Position numbers and translations under genes: made by a program. Positions 17,930-27,061 of a stretch of 64,000 bases of DNA are shown here, in pieces (the first letter of the stretch is position 1; each line of letters begins with the position of its first letter). Under the pieces are notes generated by a model. That model ran no database searches, had not been told where the DNA came from, and worked only from the letters and a program-made list of their open reading frames with translations. The stretch lies in contig JAHBWW010000003.1 in NCBI GenBank assembly GCA_019636795.1, positions 620,001 to 684,000 of the forward strand, given 5' to 3'. Origin of the DNA: Phycisphaeraceae bacterium. GTDB taxonomy: Bacteria > Planctomycetota > Phycisphaerae > Phycisphaerales > UBA1924.

Positions 17930-19075
17930 TCAGTTCCCTTCATACCAGGCGTCCAGCGTCGCCGCGCAGGCCCCGCGATACAGCACCTTCAGGAGCTCCG
18001 GCGGCACAGAGCGCCCGACCAGTCTCGAGGCCGACAGCGGCCCGGCTCCGGCAGGGTCCAGTTTCATCAGGTCAGGATCGGCAATGTTCGACGGGCCGTC
18101 GTGCGCGCTCTCAAACATCGTCCGCATGGCCCAGTAGCGGCTGGCATACAGGTCAAAGGCGTCGGCCTCGCTGGCCGCAAGGCTCGCCCCGTACCGTCCG
18201 TCGCCGCCCGAGCCCAGGTGATCTTCGCTCGCGACAATGTCTGAGCCGAACAGCACGCGCCCGCGATAGCGCTCAAAGAACGCGAGCAACTCGGCCCGCG
18301 GGTGGCGGCTCAGTTCGCGCACCATCCACCGCGTCGCGCTCGTGTCGATGATGAGGTTGGGCCAGCGGTCGAGCAGCCCGCTCAACCGCGACAGATCCTC
18401 GGGGCTCCCGGCCATGTGCGCCGCCAGGCAGCCATTGGGCCAGGCCCGCAGGACGCGCTCGAACGGCGCATAGTGGTCGCTCTTGCGCCCGTAGCGCCCC
18501 GCATCGGCGTAATCGGTGGCAAACCAGGTATCCGGGTCGGCCACATGCACCATCATCATCATGCCCAGCTGCTCCCCGCGCCGGGCCACCATCTGCCGCC
18601 AATGGCTGTCGATCGGAACGATCTCGCGGATCGGCAGCCCGGCCCGCTCGGCGTAGTCGCGAAAGCGCGGCGCGGCCCAGAGTTTGAACATCCGCGCCCC
18701 GAACTCGCCCGCCCACCGCTCAAGAGCATCGACAAACCCCGCGCGCAACGCGTGCCCCGGCTCGGCCGAGGTGTAATCGGGCACCGCGACGAAGCGCACC
18801 CGCTCGCCCAGCACCGCCCGCACCTCGGCCGCCCGATGGATCGGCGTCTGGGAGTAGAACCGCTCGATCCCGAAAGCGTCGGCAGCCGCAGCGAGGATCT
18901 CGGCCGAGCGCGGGCCGTTGATATGGACGTGGGCGTCGATGATCGGGCACACCGGCGGGCCCAGTCGCGCCGCCTCGGCGCGGTACTCGAGCCCGTGAAG
19001 ATTGGCCTGCCGCCGGGCGAGGGCCGCCGGGTCGGTCGGCACGTCCTGCGCGGGTGTGGTACGCTTGTCAGGCAT
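17930..19075 (-). CDS. Amidohydrolase-family (amidohydrolase 2, TIM-barrel) protein
   Basis: 381 residues from the ATG at 19075 (MPDKRTTPAQ); upstream codons in this frame overlap the divergent glycosyltransferase and are unlikely to be used. Metal-site features: PIIDAHVHINGP (HxH), MMMMVHVADPDTWF (His), CLAAHMAGSPEDLSRLSGLL (His) and VLFGSDIVASEDH (Asp). There is no export signal, so it is cytoplasmic. Members hydrolyse or decarboxylate cyclic or carboxylic substrates. It starts 19 bases from the start of the glycosyltransferase gene on the opposite strand, so the two promoters must overlap each other's coding regions. Confidence 0.85.
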   Translation of the reverse strand: MPDKRTTPAQDVPTDPAALARRQANLHGLEYRAEAARLGPPVCPIIDAHVHINGPRSAEILAAAADAFGIERFYSQTPIHRAAEVRAVLGERVRFVAVPDYTSAEPGHALRAGFVDALERWAGEFGARMFKLWAAPRFRDYAERAGLPIREIVPIDSHWRQMVARRGEQLGMMMMVHVADPDTWFATDYADAGRYGRKSDHYAPFERVLRAWPNGCLAAHMAGSPEDLSRLSGLLDRWPNLIIDTSATRWMVRELSRHPRAELLAFFERYRGRVLFGSDIVASEDHLGSGGDGRYGASLAASEADAFDLYASRYWAMRTMFESAHDGPSNIADPDLMKLDPAGAGPLSASRLVGRSVPPELLKVLYRGACAATLDAWYEGN

Positions 19076-19094
19076 CGCCCATCGTAGACAACCC

Positions 19095-20351
19095 ATGAGC
19101 ACACCCCGCCCCTCCGCCAACGAACCGACGCCCGAGCAGGGGCAGGGTGCGTTCAAGTTCGATCGCCAGAAACGCGACGACAAAAAAACCGGCCGCCGCC
19201 GCATCGTCCTCGCCTGCGACTGGCTCGTGAGCCGCCGGGGCGGCGAAGCGGTGCTCGAACGGCTCGCTGCGTACGCCACCACCCATCACGCCCCCGCCGC
19301 CCTGCTCACCCTCTTCGCCCGCGACATGAGCTTCGGCCCCGCCATCGACGCGCTGCCCACGATCCGCGCCCGGCTCGGCCGCCTTCCCGGCGCCTCGGGC
19401 GCCCTGCGCCGCTGGCTACTCCCGCTGTACCCGACCATGATCGCCGACCTCAACGGCTGGGTCGCCAGCCTGCACGAAGACGCCCCCGTCGATCTGCTGT
19501 TGAGCAGTTCCTCGGGCCTCATCAAGAACCTGCGCCCGCCCCCGGGCGTCAACCACCTCTGCTATTGCCACACCCCGGCGCGCTACCTGTGGAGCCAGAC
19601 CGCGGCCTATGGCCGAGGCGGGTCCAGGGGCGCCGCGCGCGGCCTCGGACTGACGCTCTTTGGCGAGCGCCTGCGGACCTTCGACCGCTCGGGCACGCGC
19701 CACGTCAGCGCATTCATCGCCAACAGCACGCACACGCGCGCCGAGATCGAACGCTGCTTCAACCGCGAAGCCCACATCGTGCCCCCGCCGGTGCGGACGG
19801 AGTTCTTCACGCCCGATGCGGCCGTCAACCGCGAAGATTTCTGGCTCATCGTCAGCGCGCTCGAACCCTACAAGCGCGTGGATCTGGCCATCGAGGCCGC
19901 GGCCCGCGCCCGCCAGAAACTGATCGTCGTCGGCGAGGGCTCGCAAGCCGGCTACCTGCGCGCCCACGCCCGCGCGATGAGCCGCAGGCACGCCGCCGGG
20001 GTCAAGGGACTTATCGAGTTCACCGGACGCATCGACGACGAGCCGCTGCGCAACCTCTACCGCCGGGCCGGTCTGTTCCTGTTCCCGCAGATCGAAGATT
20101 TCGGCATCACGGCGGTCGAAGCCCAGGCCTGCGGCTGCCCCGTCGTCGCGCGCGGGCTGGGCGGAGCCCTCGACACCGTCATCGAGGACACAACGGGAGC
20201 GCTCTTTGAAGATGATTCGGCCGAAGCACTGATCGAGGCGGCCCGCGGCATGAAGGCGAGCCACTCTGCCTGCCGCCGCAACGCCGAGCGGTTCAGCGAG
20301 CAACTCTTCGACCAGCGCATGGGCCTGCACATCGAGAGCGCGCTGGGCTAG
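19095..20351 (+). CDS. Glycosyltransferase family 4 protein
   Basis: 418 residues from the ATG at 19095 (MSTPRPSANEP). The N-terminal Rossmann half holds RRIVLACDWLVSRRGGEAVL and CYCHTPARYLW. The C-terminal GT4 half shows the hinge FWLIVSALEPYKRVDLAIEA, IVVGEGSQAGYL, IEFTGRIDDEPLRNLYRRAG and the nucleotide-sugar E-x7-E region FGITAVEAQACGCPVVARG. Similar proteins transfer mannose or related sugars in exopolysaccharide or O-antigen synthesis. The donor is not identifiable. It is single in this neighbourhood, with no other polysaccharide genes nearby. Confidence 0.9.
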   Translation: MSTPRPSANEPTPEQGQGAFKFDRQKRDDKKTGRRRIVLACDWLVSRRGGEAVLERLAAYATTHHAPAALLTLFARDMSFGPAIDALPTIRARLGRLPGASGALRRWLLPLYPTMIADLNGWVASLHEDAPVDLLLSSSSGLIKNLRPPPGVNHLCYCHTPARYLWSQTAAYGRGGSRGAARGLGLTLFGERLRTFDRSGTRHVSAFIANSTHTRAEIERCFNREAHIVPPPVRTEFFTPDAAVNREDFWLIVSALEPYKRVDLAIEAAARARQKLIVVGEGSQAGYLRAHARAMSRRHAAGVKGLIEFTGRIDDEPLRNLYRRAGLFLFPQIEDFGITAVEAQACGCPVVARGLGGALDTVIEDTTGALFEDDSAEALIEAARGMKASHSACRRNAERFSEQLFDQRMGLHIESALG

Positions 20352-20524
20352 GCACGCGACCGGGCGGACGTGGCGCCCACACAGCCAGGCCCTCGGCACC
20401 CCGAACAGAACGCTGGCGGCACAATGGAGGCGCACAAACTGGCATGGGCCGAGAAAAACCGCGTCCGGGCGCGAAGAACGCCGAGCGGACCGGGCGGTGC
20501 GCCGATCGTGCGCCTCGCCGCGTC

Positions 20525-20755
20525 CGGATATGTGCTCGCCGCGGTCATAATTCCTCTCGCCGAGTTCATAATTCCTCGCTCCGCGGCCATAATTCCGCGC
20601 GTCAAGTTGATGTTGACGCGCTCCCCGATGAAGTTGACGCGCGTCAAGTTCATAATTCCTCTCGCCGCGGTCATAATTCCGCGCGTCAAGTTGAAGTTGA
20701 CGCGCTCCGCGATGAAGTTGACGCGCTCCCCGATGGCCGCGACGCCCGCCCGCAT
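20525..20755. repeat. 21-bp tandem repeat array, locus 2 (11 units)
   Basis: Eleven units in strict 21-base register from 20525 (20546, 20567, 20588 ... 20735). Two unit types alternate: CATAATTCCGCGCGTCAAGTT-like and GAAGTTGACGCGCTCCCCGAT-like. They are partly reverse complements (GCGCGTCAA and TTGACGCGC), giving hairpins and a perfect palindrome TTGACGCGCGTCAA at 20634-20647. The minus strand reads as heptads such as L-T-R-G-I-M-T and G-E-R-V-N-F-I. Unit sequence differs from locus 1 although the period is the same. The rest of 20352-20818 shows no gene. Confidence 0.88.
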
Positions 20756-20818
20756 CGGCCGCAGGTCCGATCATGTGCCCGCGACTGAGCCTCCCCGGAC
20801 CGGCCGCACCCGCTGCCC

Positions 20819-21604
20819 TCAATCGCTCGGCACCGCCTCAGGCCCGGCCGCCTCCAGCTCCAGCCCGACCGCCTCGGGCAGCACCTCGAACTCCAGATGG
20901 AAGTGCTGCGGCTCAAGAAAAGTGCCCGGAATCGCCCGCTGCCACGGATCGAGAATGTGCCTGAGCAGGGCGTAGGGCACCCGCGCCTTCATCGAGATCG
21001 ACCCGTCCGCCTCGCGCACCAGTTCCGTCACGCCGTCGGTCGGCTTGCGGCCCGAGAGCGCCCCCAGCCGCGTGTCGTAGCCCGGCCGGATGCGCCCGTT
21101 GAGCGTATCGGACGCATCGGAGGTCAGAAAAAGATTGAACGCGTCCGACGAGATCTGGCACGACTTCATCGCCTCGAGCGCGTACTTGACATGCGCCACC
21201 ACCGTGCCGCGCCGCGGCAGCGCGGGCTGGTTCATCACCACGCCGCTGAGCGTCACCTCGATCATCGAATCGGCCGCGATCTGGTCGAAAAACGCCCGCG
21301 TCGGGTCGAGTTTATAAAACCCCACACGCACCACCGCCCCCTGCGGATGCCCGGCCCCCTTGGCCAGTCGAGCGCCCCCCACCGCTACAAAACCCTCCAC
21401 ATTCGCGCCCATGGCGACACGCTCGGCGTCGGAGGCGTAGGGCAAATCCTTTTCGAACTTCACCATCCTGCCATCGGCCTTCGTCCACGCGATGCTGGCC
21501 TGCGGGACCTTCTCGGTGTCGACCAGCAGGAGCGGAGGTGAATCCTGCAACCCCAATGCAGACGCTGCGAACAAGAGCACGACGGCATAGACGGCGATCT
21601 TCAT
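20819..21604 (-). CDS. Secreted hypothetical protein
   Basis: 261 residues with a signal peptide (MKIAVYAVVLLFAASALG, cleavage near LQD). The mature part is soluble, with beta-rich stretches (GAVVRVGFYKLDPTRAFFDQ, MIEVTLSGVVMNQPALPRRG), a single cysteine and an acidic Ala/Glu-rich end. I recognise no family. It is divergent from the choice-of-anchor-B gene, whose -35 element lies ~40 bases upstream of this start, so the two share a regulatory region. Downstream lies the 21-bp array. Confidence 0.75.
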   Translation of the reverse strand: MKIAVYAVVLLFAASALGLQDSPPLLLVDTEKVPQASIAWTKADGRMVKFEKDLPYASDAERVAMGANVEGFVAVGGARLAKGAGHPQGAVVRVGFYKLDPTRAFFDQIAADSMIEVTLSGVVMNQPALPRRGTVVAHVKYALEAMKSCQISSDAFNLFLTSDASDTLNGRIRPGYDTRLGALSGRKPTDGVTELVREADGSISMKARVPYALLRHILDPWQRAIPGTFLEPQHFHLEFEVLPEAVGLELEAAGPEAVPSD

Positions 21605-21644
21605 GAAGGGATCTTCTCAGGGTGGCCGCGCACAAGCAACCGGG

Positions 21645-21674
21645 TTGACACGCCGATCTGGTTTGTGGTATCTT
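21645..21674 (+). promoter_or_regulatory. Sigma-70-type promoter for the choice-of-anchor-B gene
   Basis: TTGACA (21645-21650), an 18-base spacer and TATCTT (21669-21674), followed ~40 bases later by a Shine-Dalgarno and the TTG start. The -35 hexamer is perfect. Confidence 0.7.
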
Positions 21675-21716
21675 CGTGAGGTCGGGCCGGGGGTTTCCAA
21701 CGGAAGGGGAAAAGTC

Positions 21717-24002
21717 TTGAAAACGCGTTTTGTGTCCCGCGCCATCGTCGGCTGCGCCGCCGCCGCTCTTGCAGCCTCCACGCTCGCCCACGACGACGAT
21801 ATCCGCAAACTGATGTCGCTCGAACCGCCGGTGTACGGCCCCGTCTGGAGACTGGGCGACCCCCTGCCGCGCGGTGAGAACTTCGCCGCCACCGGCATCA
21901 CGCTCCTGTCGTGGATCCCGCTCAACAACTTCGCGGGCAATCAGTCCTCGGGCAACGACTGCTGGGGCTACGTCTCGCCGTCGGGACGCGAGTACGCCAT
22001 CATGGGCCTTCGCGCCGGCTTCGGCTTTGTCGAGATCACCGACCCGACCAACCCCGTCATCCTCACGACCATCCCCGGCCCCACAAGCCTCTGGCACGAT
22101 GTCAAGGTCATCGGCCACATCGCCTATGGCGTCAGCGAGGGCGGCTCGGGCATCCAGGTCATGGACATGTCCAACATCGACAACGGACAGGTCACGCTCC
22201 TGCGCAATCAGATGACCGGCGGCCACACCACAACGCACAACATCGTCTCAAACCCCGACGCCGGCACGCTCTATCTCACGGGCGCCAACATCGGCAACGG
22301 CGGACTTGTCAACCTCAACCTCTCCGACCCCACCCGCCCCACCATCGGCAACGGCTGGACCAACATGTACGTCCACGATGCGTGCGTCGTGTCGTACCAC
22401 GAGGGCCCCTACGCCGGACGTGAGATCGCCTTCTGCGCCAGCGGCCAGAACGGGGGCTGGAACAACACCGGCCTGCGCATCGTCGATGTCACCAACAAGA
22501 ACAACATCTTCACCGTCTCCACGCTCCTCTACTCTTCCCCCGCCTACAGCCACCAGATCTGGGTCACGCCCGACAAAAAGTACGCCTATCTCAACGACGA
22601 ACTCGACGAAGACAACGGCCTCGTCCCGACCACCACCACCCGCATCTTCGACATCTCCAACATCAACAGCCCGTTCGAGGTCGGCACCTTCACAAGCAAC
22701 TCGCCCGCCATCGATCACAACCTCTACGTGCGCGATCAGTTCATCTTCGAAGCCAACTACACCAGCGGCCTGCGCGTCTTTGACGCCTCCGACCCCACAA
22801 GCCCCGTCCAGATCGCCTTCTTTGACACCTACCCCGGCAACGACGGCCGAACCTTCAACGGCGCGTGGAGTTCCTATCCATACTTCCCCTCCGGCACCGT
22901 CATCGTCAGCGACATCAACCGAGGACTCTTCGTCCTCCGCGTTGACGCCATCGACGGCGAGCGCCTGCAGCTGGCCTACGTCGGCGACCACCCACAAACA
23001 CTCAACCCCAACGGCGGTACTCAAATCCTCGCCACCGTCACCGAAGTCGGCGCGACACTCATCCCGTCTTCGGTGCGACTCGTCATCCGCAATGAGCAGG
23101 GCGTCGAGACAACGATCACCGGCCAGCCCACCGGCCAGCCCGACGAGTACCGCTTCATCACCACCGCCCTCACCTGCGGCCAGCGCTACGAGTACTGGGT
23201 CATGGCCGAATCCACCACCACCACCTTCTACTTCGCCCCGCTCACCGCGCCCACGCGCGGCTACTTCGCCCTGGCCGTCGGCGACCAGACCACACCCTTC
23301 CACGACACCTTCGAAACCGACCTCGGCTGGACCACCAGCGGCACGGCGACCGACGGCCACTGGCAACGCGGCGTCCCGGTCGGAGGCGGCAATCGCGGCG
23401 ACCCCGCGGCCGACTACGACGGCTCAGGTCAGTGCTACCTCACCGCCAACCGCGCCGGCGACTCGGACATCGACAACGGTTGGGTCCGCCTCACCTCACC
23501 CACGATGAACGCATCCGGCGGCATCGCCTACATCAACTACGCCCGCTGGTTCCACAACACCTTCGGCGCCAACCCCCAGTCCGACATCATGGAGGTCGAA
23601 GTCTCCAACAACGGCGGCTCGACCTGGACCATGCTCGAAGTCGTCGGACCAGCCGGGCCGGAAGTCTCCGGCGGCTGGATCTACAAGTCCTTGCGCATCA
23701 ATGACACCTTCCCCGAGCCCTCCGATCAGTTCCGCATCCGCTTTACCGCCTACGACACCGGCGCTGGCTCCGTCGTCGAAGCCGCGATCGACGCCGTCTC
23801 GCTCGATGTCTACACCTGCCAGGATCCCATCCCCTGCGAGCCCGATCGCAACGGCGACGGCTCGCTCGACTTCTTCGACATCCAGCACTTCCTCGATGCA
23901 TTCTCAAATCATCAGCCCTCTGCCGACATGAATGGCGACGGCCAGTACAACTTCTTCGACGTGCAGATCTACCTCTCGATCTTCAGCTTCGGCTGTCCTT
24001 AA
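21717..24002 (+). CDS. Secreted choice-of-anchor-B (LVIVD-repeat) protein with GC-type dockerin tail
   Basis: 761 residues. I chose the TTG at 21717 because an AAGGGGA precedes it and it begins a proper signal peptide (KTRFVSRAIVGCAAAALAAS). Residues ~60-430 form the choice-of-anchor-B propeller (YAIMGLRAGFGFVEITDPTN, HDVKVIGHIAYGVSEGGSGI, SHQIWVTPDKKYAYLNDELD). A second, CBM-like beta domain (~535-690) carries DTFETDLGWTTSGTATDGHW. The last ~55 residues are a dockerin-like pair (RNGDGSLDFFDIQHFLDAFS ... MNGDGQYNFFDVQIYLSIFS) ending FGCP, with Ca-binding NGDG loops. The tail marks it for surface anchoring or sorting in Phycisphaerae. A strong terminator follows. Confidence 0.9.
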   Translation: MKTRFVSRAIVGCAAAALAASTLAHDDDIRKLMSLEPPVYGPVWRLGDPLPRGENFAATGITLLSWIPLNNFAGNQSSGNDCWGYVSPSGREYAIMGLRAGFGFVEITDPTNPVILTTIPGPTSLWHDVKVIGHIAYGVSEGGSGIQVMDMSNIDNGQVTLLRNQMTGGHTTTHNIVSNPDAGTLYLTGANIGNGGLVNLNLSDPTRPTIGNGWTNMYVHDACVVSYHEGPYAGREIAFCASGQNGGWNNTGLRIVDVTNKNNIFTVSTLLYSSPAYSHQIWVTPDKKYAYLNDELDEDNGLVPTTTTRIFDISNINSPFEVGTFTSNSPAIDHNLYVRDQFIFEANYTSGLRVFDASDPTSPVQIAFFDTYPGNDGRTFNGAWSSYPYFPSGTVIVSDINRGLFVLRVDAIDGERLQLAYVGDHPQTLNPNGGTQILATVTEVGATLIPSSVRLVIRNEQGVETTITGQPTGQPDEYRFITTALTCGQRYEYWVMAESTTTTFYFAPLTAPTRGYFALAVGDQTTPFHDTFETDLGWTTSGTATDGHWQRGVPVGGGNRGDPAADYDGSGQCYLTANRAGDSDIDNGWVRLTSPTMNASGGIAYINYARWFHNTFGANPQSDIMEVEVSNNGGSTWTMLEVVGPAGPEVSGGWIYKSLRINDTFPEPSDQFRIRFTAYDTGAGSVVEAAIDAVSLDVYTCQDPIPCEPDRNGDGSLDFFDIQHFLDAFSNHQPSADMNGDGQYNFFDVQIYLSIFSFGCP

Positions 24003-24043
24003 CCACCGCGGGCTCGCCCTGCTACATCTTCGCGTCACACTCC

Positions 24044-24078
24044 GCGAACCCGGACCACACGCCGGGTTCGCTTTCATT
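24044..24078 (+). terminator. Rho-independent terminator
   Basis: Perfect 10-bp stem (GCGAACCCGG / CCGGGTTCGC) with an 8-base loop and a TTTCATT tail, 42 bases after the choice-of-anchor-B stop. Confidence 0.85.
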
Positions 24079-24125
24079 GTGCCATGGGGCACGCCACCAC
24101 CGGCCCGTGTACACTGGCGCATCCC

Positions 24126-26030
24126 ATGCCCCTCCCACTGGCACATCTCGACGCCTGCGATGGCTGGCTCAACATCGCTGCACAACCCCCCCGCGCGACC
24201 GACTTCCTCGGCCGCGCCGTCATCGTCCACTTCTGGGATCGCGCCAATCTCCAAAGCATCGACGACGCGCTCCAGATCTCCGCCCTCGCTCGCCATCACC
24301 ACAGCCGCGGACTCGTCGTCATCGGCGTTCACGTCCCCTCACCAGGCGCGCCCGCCTCGCGCCGCATCGTGCGCGCCGCAACCCTCCAGGCCGGCATCAC
24401 TCACCCCATCGCCCTCGACACCCAAGGCCGCATCGCACGCGCACTCAGCATCCGACGCCTGCCAACCACACTCTTCATTGACCCCGCTGGCAACATCACG
24501 GCCCAGCTCGCCGGCGAACACACACGCCAAGTCCTCGAACGAACACTCGGCCAACTCACAAACCCCGTCGCTCCTATAAACCCCGCCATTCAACCTGTGC
24601 CCGAAGACCCGTTCGCCTCACCTTCGGGCCTGCGCTGGCCCACAGCCGTGCTCGCCCAGACCCCCAGCATCGGTCGCGATGGCCGACTCTTCATTTCCGA
24701 CACCAACTCCAGCCGCGTCATCATCGCCGACTGGCCAGACGATGCCGGCTCGTGTCGAGCCACGTGGATCATCAACCGCGAAGGCACCGCCTCGCTTGGC
24801 ATCTCGCGCCCCCGAGGCCTCGCCTTCGACGCCCAGCGCGAAATCCTCTACATCGCCGATAGCGGCTCACACCGCATCCTTCGCGCAAATCTCCGCGATC
24901 ACACCGTCAGCACGCTCCTGGGCGACGCCACCCCCGGAACCGATCGCATCGGCGGTTCCTCCGGCGAACATCAACCCATCAACACCCCCAGCGATCTCGC
25001 CCTCGACCCGACACGCAACAAACTCTTCATCGCCATGACCGGCCTGCATCAAATCTGGGCTCTGGACCTCTCCACCCTCGTCGCAAAACCAGTCATCGGC
25101 ACCGGAGACTCCGGCGTCATCGATGGCCCCGCCAATGTCGCCCGCCTCGCGCGTCCTGCCGCAGTCCTTCTCACCCCCGATCGCAAGCGGATCATCATCG
25201 CAGACGCCCAAGGCCCCGCGATTCGCGAAGTCGAACTGGCTGACCGCACCGTGCGCACCATCATCGGCACCCCCGCCGAACAAGTCGGTACCACGCTCTC
25301 GATCATCGGCAACCGCGATGGCGTATTCCCCGACGCCCGCCTGGCCATGCCCACCGCTCTTGCCGACTGGATCGAGCCCAATCTCGCCGCCGTGCTCGAC
25401 ACCGACAACAACACTGTCCGCATCATCGATCCCAACGCCCGCAGCATTACCACCCTGCACACGCCAATGACCCTTCACCAGCCTCAGGGCATCGCCCTCG
25501 CCCAACGTCTGCCGAGTGCTACCACACCAACTCGCCTCTTCATTGCCGACACCGCTGCCCATCGCATCCTTCAGTTCGACCCCGCATCAAACACCGCACA
25601 CGAACTGCGCATCTCAGGCCTCGCCGCTCCGGGTGATACCGTCGCCCGCATCCCTCCGCACGCCGAACGCGCAGCCATGAACACGCCCCTTGGTCGCCCG
25701 CTCGACCTCGAAGTCGGTTGGACACTACCCGAAGGTTTCTCACTCAGCGATCAGGAACCCGTAGTAATCCGCATCACCGCCGCTCACCGCGATGACACGC
25801 TCGATCAGGTGCTCGTTCAGCGGACATGCGCCGGACTGCCAGGCACACTGACCGTCCCGATCGTGCAGCACGACACCGTACTGCTCGTCGAGCTCGCGCT
25901 TGCCGTCGAGCACCGCACATCGCCGCGCTGCAACGTCCTCGCCCACGCCTGGCGCGTCCGCTTCGGCACCGATGGCGGCGAGCCACGCCTGATCGCTCAC
26001 TTCAGCCCGCTTGCCCCTGTCCCGGCTTGA
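24126..26030 (+). CDS. Redoxin-like/NHL-repeat protein (NHLRC2-like) without redox cysteines
   Basis: 634 residues from the ATG at 24126; an in-frame ATG 14 codons earlier is possible. Residues ~15-150 have a thioredoxin-like fold (GRAVIVHFWDRANLQSIDDA, IRRLPTTLFIDPAGNITAQL with the cis-Pro), but the CxxC position reads DRANL, so it cannot be a thiol oxidoreductase. Residues ~165-500 are NHL six-blade propeller repeats (GRDGRLFISDTNSSRVIIAD, RGLAFDAQREILYIADSGSH). A C-terminal beta region follows. The arrangement resembles NHLRC2. No signal peptide. It converges with the polyprenyl synthase gene with a 5-bp gap. Confidence 0.82.
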   Translation: MPLPLAHLDACDGWLNIAAQPPRATDFLGRAVIVHFWDRANLQSIDDALQISALARHHHSRGLVVIGVHVPSPGAPASRRIVRAATLQAGITHPIALDTQGRIARALSIRRLPTTLFIDPAGNITAQLAGEHTRQVLERTLGQLTNPVAPINPAIQPVPEDPFASPSGLRWPTAVLAQTPSIGRDGRLFISDTNSSRVIIADWPDDAGSCRATWIINREGTASLGISRPRGLAFDAQREILYIADSGSHRILRANLRDHTVSTLLGDATPGTDRIGGSSGEHQPINTPSDLALDPTRNKLFIAMTGLHQIWALDLSTLVAKPVIGTGDSGVIDGPANVARLARPAAVLLTPDRKRIIIADAQGPAIREVELADRTVRTIIGTPAEQVGTTLSIIGNRDGVFPDARLAMPTALADWIEPNLAAVLDTDNNTVRIIDPNARSITTLHTPMTLHQPQGIALAQRLPSATTPTRLFIADTAAHRILQFDPASNTAHELRISGLAAPGDTVARIPPHAERAAMNTPLGRPLDLEVGWTLPEGFSLSDQEPVVIRITAAHRDDTLDQVLVQRTCAGLPGTLTVPIVQHDTVLLVELALAVEHRTSPRCNVLAHAWRVRFGTDGGEPRLIAHFSPLAPVPA

Positions 26031-26035
26031 ACCGT

Positions 26036-27055
26036 TCAATACGCCCGATTCACCGCCGCACGCGCCAGATGCTCCAGAAGATCCCGCGCCTTGCTCGGCT
26101 CGATCGCGCTCAACATCGCGCACGCCTCCGCAACCAGTCTCTCCGCCTCACCCTTCGCGTGCGCAATCGATCCGGTCGACTCGAGCACCGTCGCGAGTTC
26201 CACCGCCGCGCCAGGCCCATGCCTCGCCACATCTTCCAGTACGCCCAGCGTCCGCGCCCGCTGATCCACCGTCGCTGCCAGCAAATGATGAATCATCGGC
26301 AGCGTGAGTTTCCCCTTCTCCGGATCCTTGCCCGTGTCCTTCCCGACCACCGCAGCACGCCCAGTCAGATCGAGCAGATCATCCTGAATCTGAAACGCCG
26401 TCCCCAGACTCATCCCGAACTGCTCGAACAGATCGCACACCTCCGCGCGCGCCCCCGACGCAATCGCCCCAAGTCGGCACGCAGCTCCGATCAACGCGCC
26501 AGTCTTGCGCCGCACGATCTCGTAGTACGTCCGTTCGTCGATCGAAAAATTCTCCCGGTTATGCAGCTGCAGCAGTTCACCGGCACACATGTCCATGCTC
26601 GCCTGCCCCACCACCAGCGAAGCCTCGCGCTGCGAAACCTGACTGCACAGGTGAAACGCACCCGCGATCAGGTAATCGCCCAGAATGACCGCCGCCTCAT
26701 TGCCTCGCAATCGGTTGACGGTCTGCCCGCGCCGCCGCGTCTCCGCTTCATCCAGCACGTCGTCGTGCACCAGCGTCGCCATATGCACCATCTCGCTCAC
26801 CGCTGCCAGCGTGATGTGCTCTTCGCTCACTCGCAGGCCATCGGGTTCGGCCGAACTCGCAACCCCGCACAGCAGCACCAGCGTCGGACGCAGCATCTTC
26901 CCCCGATATCGCTCCACATGCGCGCACAACTCCGACACCGGCGGCAACTCGCACCGCAAGTGCTCATCAAAACGCACCGACACTCGCTCCAGCTGGCTCG
27001 CGAGAAACAGCGCCAGAGGCTCAAGGTCCGAACTCAGATCCTTCAGTGCCTGCAT
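26036..27055 (-). CDS. Polyprenyl (trans-isoprenyl) diphosphate synthase
   Basis: 339 residues. Both aspartate-rich Mg2+ motifs are present: LVHDDVLDEAETRRRG (first, DDVLD 98-102) and FQIQDDLLDLTG (second, 225-229), with RGKMLRPTLVLL before them and KTGALIGAACRLGA between. It condenses isopentenyl diphosphate to a long prenyl chain, probably for the menaquinone side chain. That quinone would feed NrfH. Chain length cannot be read safely. It lies 6 bases downstream of the methyltransferase gene on the same strand, so co-transcription is likely. Confidence 0.93.
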   Translation of the reverse strand: MQALKDLSSDLEPLALFLASQLERVSVRFDEHLRCELPPVSELCAHVERYRGKMLRPTLVLLCGVASSAEPDGLRVSEEHITLAAVSEMVHMATLVHDDVLDEAETRRRGQTVNRLRGNEAAVILGDYLIAGAFHLCSQVSQREASLVVGQASMDMCAGELLQLHNRENFSIDERTYYEIVRRKTGALIGAACRLGAIASGARAEVCDLFEQFGMSLGTAFQIQDDLLDLTGRAAVVGKDTGKDPEKGKLTLPMIHHLLAATVDQRARTLGVLEDVARHGPGAAVELATVLESTGSIAHAKGEAERLVAEACAMLSAIEPSKARDLLEHLARAAVNRAY

Positions 27056-27061
27056 CGAACC

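Noticed and set aside
20348-20755. Minus-strand 135-codon frame through the second array
   Set aside because: No Shine-Dalgarno, no domain, and the non-repeat part looks random; possible but unsupported.
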